A stretch of DNA of 51,946 bases from Paracraurococcus lichenis (GTDB lineage: Bacteria > Pseudomonadota > Alphaproteobacteria > Acetobacterales > Acetobacteraceae): positions 1-51,946 of the forward strand of contig NZ_JAUTWS010000043.1 in the NCBI RefSeq assembly GCF_030657435.1, given 5' to 3'. Below are positions 33,444 through 43,142 of the stretch, piece after piece. Position 1 is the stretch's first letter. Every line of letters begins with the position of its first letter. Under the pieces are notes generated by a model. It searched no databases. It saw nothing but the letters and a program-made list of their open reading frames with translations, and was not told where the DNA came from. Both the position numbers and the translations under genes were made by a program.

Positions 33444-34487
33444 ATGGACACCTTCCACGTAGACGGGCGTTACCTCCTCGATACGGCGGACAACCGGGTC
33501 GTGCTTCGGGGGGTCAACCTCCCGGTGCTCGACAACTGGGGCTTCCCCCCGGACAGCCGGATCAGCGAGGTGGAAAAGACCGGCGCGAACGCCGTTCGGT
33601 TGCAGTGGTACGTCAACTACAAGGGCGGCGATCGCCCCGCCTACACGCTCTCCGACCTCGACACCCTGCTCGACGAGTGCAGGCTCAATCGGCTCATCCC
33701 GATCCTCATGCTGGCCGACTTCACCTGCGCAGGGGACCCGAAGGTTGTGAACAGCGGCCTCATCCCTTGGTGGACCGACTGCAACGTCGTCACCGTGCTC
33801 AACAAGCACCGCAAGTACCTGATCATCAAATTGGCCAACGAGGTGGGACAGTACAGGTGGTCTCCTTCGCCCGCCGCGGCCCTGGCTAGCTTTCAGGCGG
33901 AGTACAAGACGGCGATCAGCGCCATCCGCAGTCACGGCCTCAACATGCCGGTCATGATCGATGCTCCGGACTGCGGCTCAAGCCTCGAAGCTTTCACGAA
34001 CCCGGGCGTCGGCATCGGCCAGGACCTGATTGCCCACGATCCTCAGAGGAATGTCCTTCTCAGCGTCCACGCCTACTGGGCGGCCTATGGCGGGATGGCG
34101 CGCCTTCTCGGCGATCCCCTTGCCGCAACGCTTCCCCTCGTTTTCGGAGAAGTCGCGAACAAGCAGGACGAGGAGGTCGACGCGACGGATGCAGCGGGCC
34201 TACCGACTAGGCGCACGGATTTCTGCTTCTACGACCTCGACGGCACAAGCGAGCGTCATCCGGCGCCGTCCGGCTACAGCTATCAGGACCTGCTGACCGC
34301 ACTCGGACCAAGGGACATCGGCTGGCTTGCCTGGTCCTGGTGGAAGGACGGCTGCGACCGCCGTCAGATGACGTCGACAGGGAATTTCACCGACCTCACT
34401 CTGTATGGCGATGACCTCGTGAACAACCCCACTTACGGTCTCCGTCTCGGCACCTTCGCCGCGGCCAGGACCGCAACCCTTCCCTAG
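33444..34487 (+). CDS. Glycoside hydrolase family 5-like (cellulase/mannanase type)
   Basis: A 347-residue (beta/alpha)8 enzyme. LRGVNLPVLDNWGFPPDSRI and ANAVRLQWYVNYKG are GH5 strand 1-2 motifs. The acid/base is Glu133 in IIKLANEVGQY (NE motif) and the nucleophile is probably Glu236 in PLVFGEVANKQ. LLSVHAYW (His-x-Tyr) and LAWSWWKDGC (strand 8 Trp) complete the active site. No signal peptide is seen with the ATG at 33444 (GGAG eight bases upstream) or with the alternative ATG at 33390. An intracellular location, or export by another route, is therefore implied. Polysaccharide substrate unknown. Confidence 0.85.
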   Translation: MDTFHVDGRYLLDTADNRVVLRGVNLPVLDNWGFPPDSRISEVEKTGANAVRLQWYVNYKGGDRPAYTLSDLDTLLDECRLNRLIPILMLADFTCAGDPKVVNSGLIPWWTDCNVVTVLNKHRKYLIIKLANEVGQYRWSPSPAAALASFQAEYKTAISAIRSHGLNMPVMIDAPDCGSSLEAFTNPGVGIGQDLIAHDPQRNVLLSVHAYWAAYGGMARLLGDPLAATLPLVFGEVANKQDEEVDATDAAGLPTRRTDFCFYDLDGTSERHPAPSGYSYQDLLTALGPRDIGWLAWSWWKDGCDRRQMTSTGNFTDLTLYGDDLVNNPTYGLRLGTFAAARTATLP

Positions 34488-34931
34488 CCTATCGCCGAGG
34501 AAGCCGCCTCGATCGGCCTGTCCGCTCTCGGGCGAAGTTCCAGCCGCGGAAGTGCTTTGTTACCTCAAGCGTCAAATGGCAATTGGCGGTATGGTGCTCT
34601 GGTCGAACATCAATTCTGGCGAATCGGACTTCTGCTTGTCATGGCAGCGCACCCGCCGAAATCTGCCGACGGTCACAGACGATGTTGCGGAGCATTGCCG
34701 TTGCTGGCGTGCCCACTTGCCCGATCCCCCTCCGTCTGCGAGCACGATATCGTCGTTGAAGAACTCCGTCAGCCCGAGCGCGCCCGCCCGGAAGGTCATT
34801 GGCTCGGCCGTGGCCGCAACTCCCGCACACCGAGCGAGGATGCGGGCCCGGGCGGCAAGGGAGCGGACCAGTGTGATGTGTGGGGCGGCGCCAGCGAAGG
34901 CCGGTGCCGAGCCGCCGACGCCCTGGAGCCT
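34488..34931. other. Intergenic, no gene recognised
   Basis: About 440 bases between the GH5-like gene and the convergent TPR gene. Frames on both strands are short and Arg-rich, and none matches a family. No terminator with a T-run was found. Confidence 0.4.
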
Positions 34932-36425
34932 CTATGGACCAGCCGGAGGCGAAGGACACCGTTCTGTTCCACCTGCCAGCGCTTCGAGGCGCCGCCGAAG
35001 CTCGGGATAATCGGTGTCGCCGGGCGCCTCGATCGCCCGCTTGGCGATCTCCTCGCAAGCAACGGTAAGAGCGGGGCGAGACAGGCGGATCGCTTCGCCG
35101 AACTCCGCCACGGCGTCGTCCCACTTATTCAGCGCAAGCTTGGAGCCTCCCAATCCGAGGTGGGGCTCGTCCGACAGCGGGTTCAGCAGCGCCGCAGCCG
35201 CGTACGACGCGATTGCGTCCTCGAAGCGGCGCTGAGTACGTCTTGCCGACCCGAGCAGGATGTGTGCATCCGCCGCATTTGGAGACAGCCTTATGGCCTT
35301 TTGGAGTTCTTCGACTGCCCTGTTGAGGTTCCCCTGCCCCCAGTAGACGTGGGCGAGGCCAACGCGTGAATCCGCGCTGCCGCCACTCGCGAGGCCGGAC
35401 TGCTCGAATGCTTGACGGGCCTTCTCCCATTCTTCCTTTGCGAGTTCGGTGTCTCCCTTTTTCGCGTAGACGTCCGCCTTTCCGATATGGGTGTACCCCA
35501 TGCCTGTATGGGCGTCCGCGAATTTGGGATCCCGATCGAGCGCAGCCTGGAAATAGCGTTGTGCCTCATCCAAGTGTTGCGTCTCATCCCAATCAGGGTT
35601 GTGCTGATACCTCTCAATGTGGCCAAGGGCCGAATGTGCATCCGGCTTACTCGGATCGAGTGCGAGCGCCTCTTTGAAGCTGTCGATGGCGTTGTCCCAA
35701 CGACGATGATCGACCCAGAGGTAACCGAAGGCGATGCGCAGCGGTGCAGAGGTCGGCTTGTCCTGGATAGCAACGCTGTATCTTTTCACGGTGAGAGCAA
35801 AGGCAGCCGTGGCTATCTGGTGCTGGATGTCCCTCACATCGCTGTTGGTCGGCGAGAATGGGATTGAGCTTGCGTAGACGACCTTCTCGTTGAGCCGCAA
35901 CTCGAGCGAGAGGCGCTTCCCGACAAGCGTGAATGCGCCGTAGATCTCGTCGTGCTGCCAGGCCGCTGGGAGCAGGTTGCGGACGATCCCAACGGCACGA
36001 TCGATGGACAGCGCGGTCTCCGGGATGCTGACATCCGGGAGGTTCTGCATGACCAGCAGGTTCATCGGCAGAATCTGGCTTATTCCCCGCCCGCGGTTGG
36101 CGTTCAAGGCGTCGCGCAGCTTCCAGGTGACCACCTTGCTGGTGAGCCCCATGTCCGAGAGCGCGTCGGGAACCTCGATGGTGCGAAGGTCCACCGTGTT
36201 CGCGCTGAACAGGGTCTTCAGGAAGATGAGCAGGATCGCGACGGTGAGGATCGCGCCCAGAAGCCTGGTTGTGAGGTGAAATGCCGAGGTCACCAACCGC
36301 TCGCAAGGGGCGCTCACGGCGTTCGAGGCGGCCTTCAGCGTTGCCCACACCGACCGCACCTGGGCAGCCGCCTTGCTGCGGCGCGCCGTGTGGCCGGTGA
36401 CCGGCTCGCGCGTCTCCTGCGGCAT
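34932..36425 (-). CDS. Membrane-anchored TPR protein
   Basis: A 497-residue protein. One hydrophobic helix near residues 57-80 (LLGAILTVAILLIFLKTLFS) anchors it in the inner membrane; the part after it, about residues 80-210, is a compact unrecognised domain. From about 212 to 450 there are tetratricopeptide repeats: WDNAIDSFKEALALDPSKPD, AQRYFQAALDRDPKFADAHT, LNRAVEELQKAIRLSPNAAD and WDDAVAEFGEAIRLSRPALT. TPRs mediate protein assembly. The ATG at 36425 has GGGAGA upstream. It lies 149 bases after the third giant gene on the same strand, so it may be an accessory or anchoring partner of that cluster. Confidence 0.82.
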   Translation of the reverse strand: MPQETREPVTGHTARRSKAAAQVRSVWATLKAASNAVSAPCERLVTSAFHLTTRLLGAILTVAILLIFLKTLFSANTVDLRTIEVPDALSDMGLTSKVVTWKLRDALNANRGRGISQILPMNLLVMQNLPDVSIPETALSIDRAVGIVRNLLPAAWQHDEIYGAFTLVGKRLSLELRLNEKVVYASSIPFSPTNSDVRDIQHQIATAAFALTVKRYSVAIQDKPTSAPLRIAFGYLWVDHRRWDNAIDSFKEALALDPSKPDAHSALGHIERYQHNPDWDETQHLDEAQRYFQAALDRDPKFADAHTGMGYTHIGKADVYAKKGDTELAKEEWEKARQAFEQSGLASGGSADSRVGLAHVYWGQGNLNRAVEELQKAIRLSPNAADAHILLGSARRTQRRFEDAIASYAAAALLNPLSDEPHLGLGGSKLALNKWDDAVAEFGEAIRLSRPALTVACEEIAKRAIEAPGDTDYPELRRRLEALAGGTERCPSPPAGP

Positions 36426-36574
36426 GGGTCGTTCTCCCACGGTTCACTCGGAAGGCAGGAGATGCCCGCGCGGAGCCGGGCATCGGGTGCTGAGGTATGT
36501 GGGGCTTCGCTGCCCGAACACTCGGCGACGGCCAGGACAGTGCCGCGCGCCGCGTGACGGGGCGGCCGACGCCC

Positions 36575-39500
36575 TCAACTTCCCGCCTCGGCGATGAGGC
36601 TGGCGAACAGGCCGAGGTAGTTGCCCGTCGTCGTGCCATCCGGGTCCGCCATGTCGTCGCTCGCCGGGAGCACCGCGGTGTCCGCGGGGCCCGCATTGAG
36701 CGGCTGGATGGCTCCCAGGCCACCCTGGCCGAGCCAGGACGCCACGAGGTCGAAGGCGCCCCGCGGCGAGCCGAGCCGCACCCAGGCCGCGCTCGGCGCC
36801 AGCGTGGCGGGATCCGCCACGCCCAGCTTGGCAGCCATGATGACTCGCCGGTAGCTGCGGACATTGCGGGAGTACCCGCCGTCCATCTGCCGGTCGAAGG
36901 AGGCGATCGCCGCCGAGCCGTCGAAGGTCATGCCGCGGCGCCTGAAATGGGTGGCGCCGACCAGGGACCAGACATCGTCGACCACCACGCTGGTCGTGCG
37001 GATGGCCGCACTTCGGCCGGGGAAGCCGACGGGGTGGAAGGCGACGACCCGGTCCGGGGCCACCGCGAGGAGATTGCCGACCGCCTCCGTGCGCGCCCTG
37101 AAATGCTGGCGCGACCAGCCGCGGAACGGCGGGGCGAAATCGGGCTGGCGCGGAGTGCAGACGATCACGCGGAGGTTCGGGTGCGCGGCGAGCGACGCCG
37201 CGATTTCGCCAACCAGGTCGACCTCGACGGCGGCGGCTCCACTGGGGCGCGCCGTGCGGGCGAACTGCGGGGATTCGATGTAGATGAGTTCCCGGGCTTC
37301 CCGCAACGCGCGCCGCAGTGACCAGAGCGCGTCCCGCAGCCCGGCGGCCGAGACGACGCACTCGCGCCGGATCAGGCGAATCAGGCGGTCCGGATTGGCG
37401 GTGGTGACCGTCGGCGCGGGCACCCCGAGCGCACTGGCCAGGGCGTTTACTGCTGATTGGACCGTGGAGCCCGGCGCGGGCGGGGTGACGCCGCTGAGTT
37501 CGGGCGTCTCGCAGCCGGACGCGACCGTCTCGAGCAGCACGCCGATGCCGGTGTTCGTCGCCGTGTTGTCCTGCGGCGGCGTGAAGTTGTCGCCGTTCGT
37601 TGCGACCACCCATCCCGGGCTCGGCCCCGGGGTGCCCGGCAGAGGGATGATCGGCTGGGCGCGCCGCATGGCGTGCAGCGCGAGATCATAGGCCAGGGCG
37701 CCGGTCACGTGAATGCCGGGCGCGTGGAGGTCCGGACCGGCAGGATTGCCCGGGTTCCCGCTCGCATGCAGCGCCGAGCGCGTCTCGCGCGCCCAGCGGC
37801 CGCCGGTTAGCACCGCCTCCCAGGCCAGGGCAGGACCTGCGCCGCCCGTCGTGCCGGTCGTCACCACCGTCTCGAAGCGGGCCATGGTAGGCAGGCGTGG
37901 CCCCTGGCGAGGCGACTCCTCGGAGGCGAGCGAGCGCAGGAAGGAGATGACGTCGCCCGGTGCCGTCCCGGGCGGCGGGATGGTCGCCGGGACTCCGAAG
38001 AGCGGCGAGGGCGCGACGGAGAGAAAGGTCGGCGGCATGGCGGCGACGCCGTTGACCCCCGCGAAGGGGTCGGCAGGCGCGGGCGCCGGGCCCGCCGCGA
38101 CCGGCGCGCGGGTGTTCGCCCAGACCCGCCGGTTGCCCTGCCGCGGCGTAACCACGATGTCCATGACCAGGTTGGCGGGCGAGGGCTGCGCCTGGCCCGG
38201 GGCGAGCGCGAAGGGGTTGGGCAGCCGCACCGACGTCGGCTTGGTCGCCGCCGCGATTGTCGCCCCGCCATCGCCGCGCACGAAGGAGGGCTGCGCGGAG
38301 ATCGCCTCGACCGTCACGAACTGGCGGGGGAAGATCCTGATATGCGCGCCGTCCGGCACCTTGTCGGCGGCGACAGTGACCAGCACGTCCTGGGCGTCGA
38401 TCCACGCGGCCTGCAAGCCGTCTGCCGGGCTGGGGAGTGCCTGTCCGCCCGGAAATCCAGTGCCGGTGTTGGGGTCCGGAAAGACCGGCCAGTGGGCGTT
38501 CGCCCCGGCCTGCGTAGGCGTGGCGAACTGGCCGTCGAGGATCGGCGAGGCCACGATCACCATGTCCTGCGACGGGCGGGCCAGCACCGCGGCCGCGGTC
38601 GCCAGCGTGTCCGGGCCGTCGGCCAGGTAGGTGACCGTCACCTGGTCGTGGATGGCGGGCAGCAAATCATCAGGGGTCGACCGGTCGTCTGCCGGGATTC
38701 CGAGCACCTCGGCGCCTGTCCGGTTGCCGAGCAGGCTCCAGACCGTGTCGACCACCGCCAGCCGGAGAAACTGCCTGGGCAGTGATGGCGCCGGGGTGCC
38801 CGCGGGGGTGCCTGTCGTCGGCAGCGCGGGCGGCACTGCCCGGGTCCGCGAGAGAACGCCGTTGGTCGCCCATCCCCAGCGCAGGCGCCCCGCATCGGCG
38901 GGCGCGGCCGCGGCGCCGTTGACCTCGAGGCCCTCGCCGTCGGGGAGCGTCACCAGCCCGCTGGCAGGGATGGTGGCCGACTGCGTGCCATCCGCCCGGG
39001 TGGTCACGAGGGTCGCAGCGGCGAGGGCGGGCCGGTATGGGCCGCCATGGAGGTCGACGACGTGCACCAGCGTGCCCTGGGCGAGCCCCGCGATCGGCTG
39101 CGCGCCCCCGGGCCCGCCGATGGGCGCTGTGGAGCTCTTGCCGGTCAGACCCGGCAGCCAGGCCTGGAGGTCGGCCAGGACGGCGGCAGCGAAGATCGGG
39201 TCGACGATGAGGCCGCGCCGGTCGTGGAAGGAGACGGTCTCGCCTCCGGCGACCTCGAGGCTGAGCTGGTCGCCCGGCTCGAACCAGCGCGGCGCCTTGA
39301 AGCCCTGGGCGCCGCGGAACACCATGCAGGAGAAGACGGGAAGCATCAGGGCTGCCGACCCGTCGGTGTAGCGGGCCGCCATCAGGCGCTGGAGGCGGAC
39401 CGCCGCCGCCTCGTGGAGCCGCAGCACGGCGCATGTGCCGGTGAGCGGCGTGCCGTCGACACCGATGAACTCGGAGGTCCGCGGCACCCCGACGAGCCGT

Positions 39501-39961
39501 AGAGCCACCCTGTCCCCGGCGGCGAAGGCCTGCGGCGTGCTGTTGGCCACGCCGCGGGCAACGGTCAGGCGGTCGCCGGTCCGCCCAGTGCATTCGACCA
39601 CCTCGGCCGCCACGCCGCTGGCGCCGGTGACCGTCAGCAGTACGCTTCCTCCCCCGCTCGGGCTGGGAAAGCCGCCCCCCTGCCCCGCGCCGAGGTCGAA
39701 CTCGGTGGCGGTCGCGCCGACGGCAGCCGCGAGGGTGCCGGTCGCGGGCGAGAAGCCGTACTCGAGGATGCCGCGGAACGGGGCCCGCGGCCCCGGTAGC
39801 GAGAGGGTCAGCGCCGCAGCGTCGTAGTTGGCAGCGGGCGGCGTGGTGTCCGTCCACTGCGTCGAGAGTGCGAGGCCCGCGAGGCCGAGTGCACCGAGTC
39901 CCTCGCTCTGCAAGGATTGCTGCACGTTCGCGGGCGTGAGAGTGGTGACGCTCAAGGACAT
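36575..39961 (-). CDS. Giant protein C: phage-like beta module plus PLD-like C-terminal domain
   Basis: A 1128-residue protein without a signal peptide. Residues 80-157 (ATEFDLGAGQGGGFPSPSGG, EVVECTGRTGDRLTVARGVA, AFAAGDRVALRL) match a small beta module common in phage and prophage structural proteins. The middle is Pro/Ala/Gly-rich beta sequence. About 880-1080 is a phospholipase-D-like half: ARELIYIESPQFARTA, LRVIVCTPRQPDFA and TTSVVVDDVWSLVGATHFRR then GMTFDGSAAIA. In active PLDs this block starts HxKxxxxD; here it reads RTTSVVVDD, so the catalytic His and Lys are replaced. It starts one base after the stop of gene B, with GGGAGGG upstream, so it is translationally coupled. Confidence 0.85.
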   Translation of the reverse strand: MSLSVTTLTPANVQQSLQSEGLGALGLAGLALSTQWTDTTPPAANYDAAALTLSLPGPRAPFRGILEYGFSPATGTLAAAVGATATEFDLGAGQGGGFPSPSGGGSVLLTVTGASGVAAEVVECTGRTGDRLTVARGVANSTPQAFAAGDRVALRLVGVPRTSEFIGVDGTPLTGTCAVLRLHEAAAVRLQRLMAARYTDGSAALMLPVFSCMVFRGAQGFKAPRWFEPGDQLSLEVAGGETVSFHDRRGLIVDPIFAAAVLADLQAWLPGLTGKSSTAPIGGPGGAQPIAGLAQGTLVHVVDLHGGPYRPALAAATLVTTRADGTQSATIPASGLVTLPDGEGLEVNGAAAAPADAGRLRWGWATNGVLSRTRAVPPALPTTGTPAGTPAPSLPRQFLRLAVVDTVWSLLGNRTGAEVLGIPADDRSTPDDLLPAIHDQVTVTYLADGPDTLATAAAVLARPSQDMVIVASPILDGQFATPTQAGANAHWPVFPDPNTGTGFPGGQALPSPADGLQAAWIDAQDVLVTVAADKVPDGAHIRIFPRQFVTVEAISAQPSFVRGDGGATIAAATKPTSVRLPNPFALAPGQAQPSPANLVMDIVVTPRQGNRRVWANTRAPVAAGPAPAPADPFAGVNGVAAMPPTFLSVAPSPLFGVPATIPPPGTAPGDVISFLRSLASEESPRQGPRLPTMARFETVVTTGTTGGAGPALAWEAVLTGGRWARETRSALHASGNPGNPAGPDLHAPGIHVTGALAYDLALHAMRRAQPIIPLPGTPGPSPGWVVATNGDNFTPPQDNTATNTGIGVLLETVASGCETPELSGVTPPAPGSTVQSAVNALASALGVPAPTVTTANPDRLIRLIRRECVVSAAGLRDALWSLRRALREARELIYIESPQFARTARPSGAAAVEVDLVGEIAASLAAHPNLRVIVCTPRQPDFAPPFRGWSRQHFRARTEAVGNLLAVAPDRVVAFHPVGFPGRSAAIRTTSVVVDDVWSLVGATHFRRRGMTFDGSAAIASFDRQMDGGYSRNVRSYRRVIMAAKLGVADPATLAPSAAWVRLGSPRGAFDLVASWLGQGGLGAIQPLNAGPADTAVLPASDDMADPDGTTTGNYLGLFASLIAEAGS

Positions 39962-39962
39962 C

Positions 39963-42900
39963 TCAGGGCCCTCCCGCGCCGATGGTCAGCATCTGCTCGC
40001 CCACCCGCCCGAGCGGGTCGGTGATCCGGACGAGGACCTGGACAGGGTCGGCGGCCGAGGCCCGCCGCAGGATGGCTTGGTAGGTCGTTGCGCCCGCCGC
40101 CGAAGCGCTAATCCACACCCCGGACCCCGTGGCGGGTGGCGCATGGTCGAGGGCGTCGAGCGGGCTGTCGAGGGAGACGAGGGCGGGTGCGCCGGGAGGG
40201 ACCGCGCGGACCGTGAGCAGATGCGACCCGAGTGGCGTCCGCGCGACCGGGGCGGCGGAGCTCCATTGCAGGGTGACGTCGGTCGCGCTGCCGCCGCGCA
40301 CCGGGGCGCTGATCGCCGGGGCGGCGGACGGTGGCAGCACGACCCAGGCAGCGTCGCTCGGCGGTGACCGACCGGGGAGCAGGCCGCGCGTGTCATCGCG
40401 CCCCGACCAGGCGACGGCGCGGTACCAGACCCGCCGCCAGGAGCCGCCTGGCGCGTCCTCGCCGGTGACCTTGCCGATGAAGGCGCCGAAGGCGGCATCC
40501 TCGACCTTCTGCACGTCCCAGCCGCCCGCGCTGTCGAGGAGGGACGCGATGGGCGGGCCCATGGTGTCGAGCTCCCGCGCGGCGTCGTCCACCCGCACGC
40601 GGTGCAGGTCCACCCGCTTCGCCCGGTGCCCAGGCCGGGTGCTGACGGTAATGACCGCCTTGAAGGAGGGTGGATCCGTCGTCGTGTCGAGGATCCGATC
40701 GACCTCGATGATCGGCGGCGCCGGTCGGGCGATCCGCGGTATGCCCACCGCCATCAGCGTGCTCTCCGCGCTCCCCGCGGCGGGCCAGGGTGCCTCGACC
40801 AGGGAGGGGCTGATCCCGAGCACGACGTAGCAGTGGATGCCCATGGAGCCGCGGGGCAGCGTCACGTCGAGCGAGGTGCCGGTGAACGGCGTGGCGTTCA
40901 GCCGCGTGAAGGGGTGCCGCAGCGGGTTGGCGTTGAAGGCATCGGTCAGCGCCTTCAGCCGGGCATCAAGCGTCGCGCCCGGCTCGGGCTGCGGCTTCCC
41001 GAGGGCGTCCAGCAGCGGCGTCTCAGCGGCCTCGTAGATGTGGTAGCCAAGGGCCGGGGGCGCGGGCGGATCCCAGGCGAGCACCGCGTGGCAGGAGCCG
41101 CCCGCGTCGGGCAGGCTCGCCAGCTTGACGTGCCGGACCACGATGACGGGCGGCCGCGGGTCCGAGGCGGAGGCGACGGCGGGCCGGGCGCCAAAGGCGG
41201 ACGCGCGCTGCGGCGGGATCCGCGCCTGCACGAGGCCCCAAAGTGCGATCCCGACAAAGGGCGTTCCGGCGAAGTCGAGCCCCAGTCCGGTCAGGGTCAT
41301 CCGGTAGCGCCGGGACACCTGCCCCTGGGCGGCACCGAACCCGGCGGCGAACTCCTCCCCGCCCTCGGTGAGGGGCTGGATGGTGACCCCGGGCGCGCTC
41401 GGCACATCGCCCGCGAAGTCGATGTCGAGCGGCGGGCCGCCGCTGGCGGTCCCCCGGTCGAGGCCAGCCGGTGGTGTGTTGGAAGGCGGCGCCGCCCCTC
41501 CCTCGGCTGCGGCGTAGAGGTTGCCCACGAAGCTGACCCGGCCCGGTGTGCGGATCCGCCAGTCGAGCAGGAACTCCACTTCGAGCGTCGCTGGACAGAC
41601 GCTGCCCGCGCCGGGAGCCTCGGCGATGAGGCTGAGCTTCACGATGCGAAGGGGCTCGGGGGGCGGCTCGGCGATGGTTGGCCCCACCGATGCCCAGGTC
41701 GACCAGATGCCCCAGATGTCCTGCACCGCCACCCCGTATGCGACCTGCGCCGTTCCCGGGTCCTGCGGGATCGGCATCTCGCGGTCGATGATGTTCACGT
41801 GCTTCGGGTCGGGGTCGGGCGGGTGGCCGGAGGTCGAGGCATTGATGGCAATCGGGGACAGGCCCCCGCTCCGCCGCGGGGCGAGCAGCGGGATTGCTGG
41901 GGCCGCGGGCGCGATGCCTGCGCGGGCGGCCGCGGCGCTGACGGCGCCCGCGAGCGGGGTCGAGGGGACCCGGTCCCAGGCGAGACGTGTTGTCGCCCGC
42001 CACGGCCCGTCGACGGCAATCGGCCGGAGAAGGCCCTGGAGTTCGGCGACCAGGTTTGCGGGCTGGACGGGTGGCCCCGGCGTGACCGGCCCGGGCACGA
42101 TGGCGGCGAGGTCGAAGGGGGCCGACCGGCCGTCCAGCCCCGCCTCCCAGCGCGCGGTCACCATGAAGTCGAACTGAGATCCTTCGTCGTAGGCCGTCCC
42201 GAAGCCGAGCGCCAGGCACAGGAAGGGATCGGTCGCCGCGCCGAGGTAGGCCACCGTGAGCGGCGAGACGTCGGCCTTGGTGCCCGCGCCCGACATCTGC
42301 TGGCCAGACGAGGTCACCGGCGGTGGCAAGGGGGTGGCGACGGTCTGCTTCGCCTGCGCGTCGGGCGGGTTGCCGCCCACGATGGGCGCGAGCAGGTCGA
42401 GCAGCGAGCCGTTGACGTCGACGATGAGCGCGCGGGGATCGGGCGGCCGCCACGCGGGCGCCGCCACACCTGGCGCGATCTCCGGCCCCCAGCCGAAGGG
42501 CGGCGCACCGCGGGTGAGGCGCTGGATGGCGGCGGAGACCGGATCCGTCGGGGCGGTGACCAGGCCTTGCTGGCGCGTGTGCTGGCCGATGCCCGACCAG
42601 GCGGCGCCGACCGGCAGGCCCACGACCTCGACCAGCCGCCAGCCGTCGGTGTTCGCGTATCGCCCGGGCAGCACACCCCTCGCGGCGGTGACGGTGGCGC
42701 CGGGCGGGAGCAGCACGCCGTCAATCGTCTGTGCCCTGAGCTCGAAAGTGCCACCGCCCGCCGGGAAGAAAGCGGAGGCGCAGAACCGTTCCGGCCTGGG
42801 TGCCCCCGAGAACGCGACCACGGTCCCGAGGGCCGGAGCCGAGATGGTGACGAACACCGAGGAGACGCTGCCCTCGGTCCATGTGTAGAGGTTTGCCGCC

Positions 42901-43142
42901 CCGAGCCAGTTGACGAAGGGAACCAGCGTGAGCGCCTGGACGAAGGCGTCGGTGGTGTGCGGGCGGCTCCACACCCGGAAGGGCTCCGTGGGAAACCCGA
43001 GCTCTGCGTTGAGCATCCAGCGGAGCTGCACGCTCGGCCGGTGATCGGCGAAGCCGGGGATGCCGAGGCGGCGCGCCTCGCCGTTCCAGAGGACAAAGGC
43101 GCCGCGCGCATCGAAGCGGGTCGGGTCGACGACGAAGGCCAT
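39963..43142 (-). CDS. Giant protein B: multi-domain beta-rich protein with fibronectin-III-like modules
   Basis: A 1059-residue protein with no signal peptide or transmembrane helix. The N-terminus (MAFVVDPTRFDARGAFVLWN) is unrecognised. Residues about 455-490 (YGVAVQDIWGIWSTWASVGP) and about 670-790 (HAVLAWDPPAPPALGYHIYE) look like fibronectin-III strands. The last 100 residues (DVTLQWSSAAPVARTPLGSH, VLVRITDPLGRVGEQMLTIG) form another such module. Composition is rich in Pro, Ala and Gly with few Lys. Its ATG directly abuts the TGA of gene A, with GGGAGGAGG just upstream inside gene A, so translation is coupled. A structural or adhesive role is inferred only from the module type. Confidence 0.82.
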   Translation of the reverse strand: MAFVVDPTRFDARGAFVLWNGEARRLGIPGFADHRPSVQLRWMLNAELGFPTEPFRVWSRPHTTDAFVQALTLVPFVNWLGAANLYTWTEGSVSSVFVTISAPALGTVVAFSGAPRPERFCASAFFPAGGGTFELRAQTIDGVLLPPGATVTAARGVLPGRYANTDGWRLVEVVGLPVGAAWSGIGQHTRQQGLVTAPTDPVSAAIQRLTRGAPPFGWGPEIAPGVAAPAWRPPDPRALIVDVNGSLLDLLAPIVGGNPPDAQAKQTVATPLPPPVTSSGQQMSGAGTKADVSPLTVAYLGAATDPFLCLALGFGTAYDEGSQFDFMVTARWEAGLDGRSAPFDLAAIVPGPVTPGPPVQPANLVAELQGLLRPIAVDGPWRATTRLAWDRVPSTPLAGAVSAAAARAGIAPAAPAIPLLAPRRSGGLSPIAINASTSGHPPDPDPKHVNIIDREMPIPQDPGTAQVAYGVAVQDIWGIWSTWASVGPTIAEPPPEPLRIVKLSLIAEAPGAGSVCPATLEVEFLLDWRIRTPGRVSFVGNLYAAAEGGAAPPSNTPPAGLDRGTASGGPPLDIDFAGDVPSAPGVTIQPLTEGGEEFAAGFGAAQGQVSRRYRMTLTGLGLDFAGTPFVGIALWGLVQARIPPQRASAFGARPAVASASDPRPPVIVVRHVKLASLPDAGGSCHAVLAWDPPAPPALGYHIYEAAETPLLDALGKPQPEPGATLDARLKALTDAFNANPLRHPFTRLNATPFTGTSLDVTLPRGSMGIHCYVVLGISPSLVEAPWPAAGSAESTLMAVGIPRIARPAPPIIEVDRILDTTTDPPSFKAVITVSTRPGHRAKRVDLHRVRVDDAARELDTMGPPIASLLDSAGGWDVQKVEDAAFGAFIGKVTGEDAPGGSWRRVWYRAVAWSGRDDTRGLLPGRSPPSDAAWVVLPPSAAPAISAPVRGGSATDVTLQWSSAAPVARTPLGSHLLTVRAVPPGAPALVSLDSPLDALDHAPPATGSGVWISASAAGATTYQAILRRASAADPVQVLVRITDPLGRVGEQMLTIGAGGP

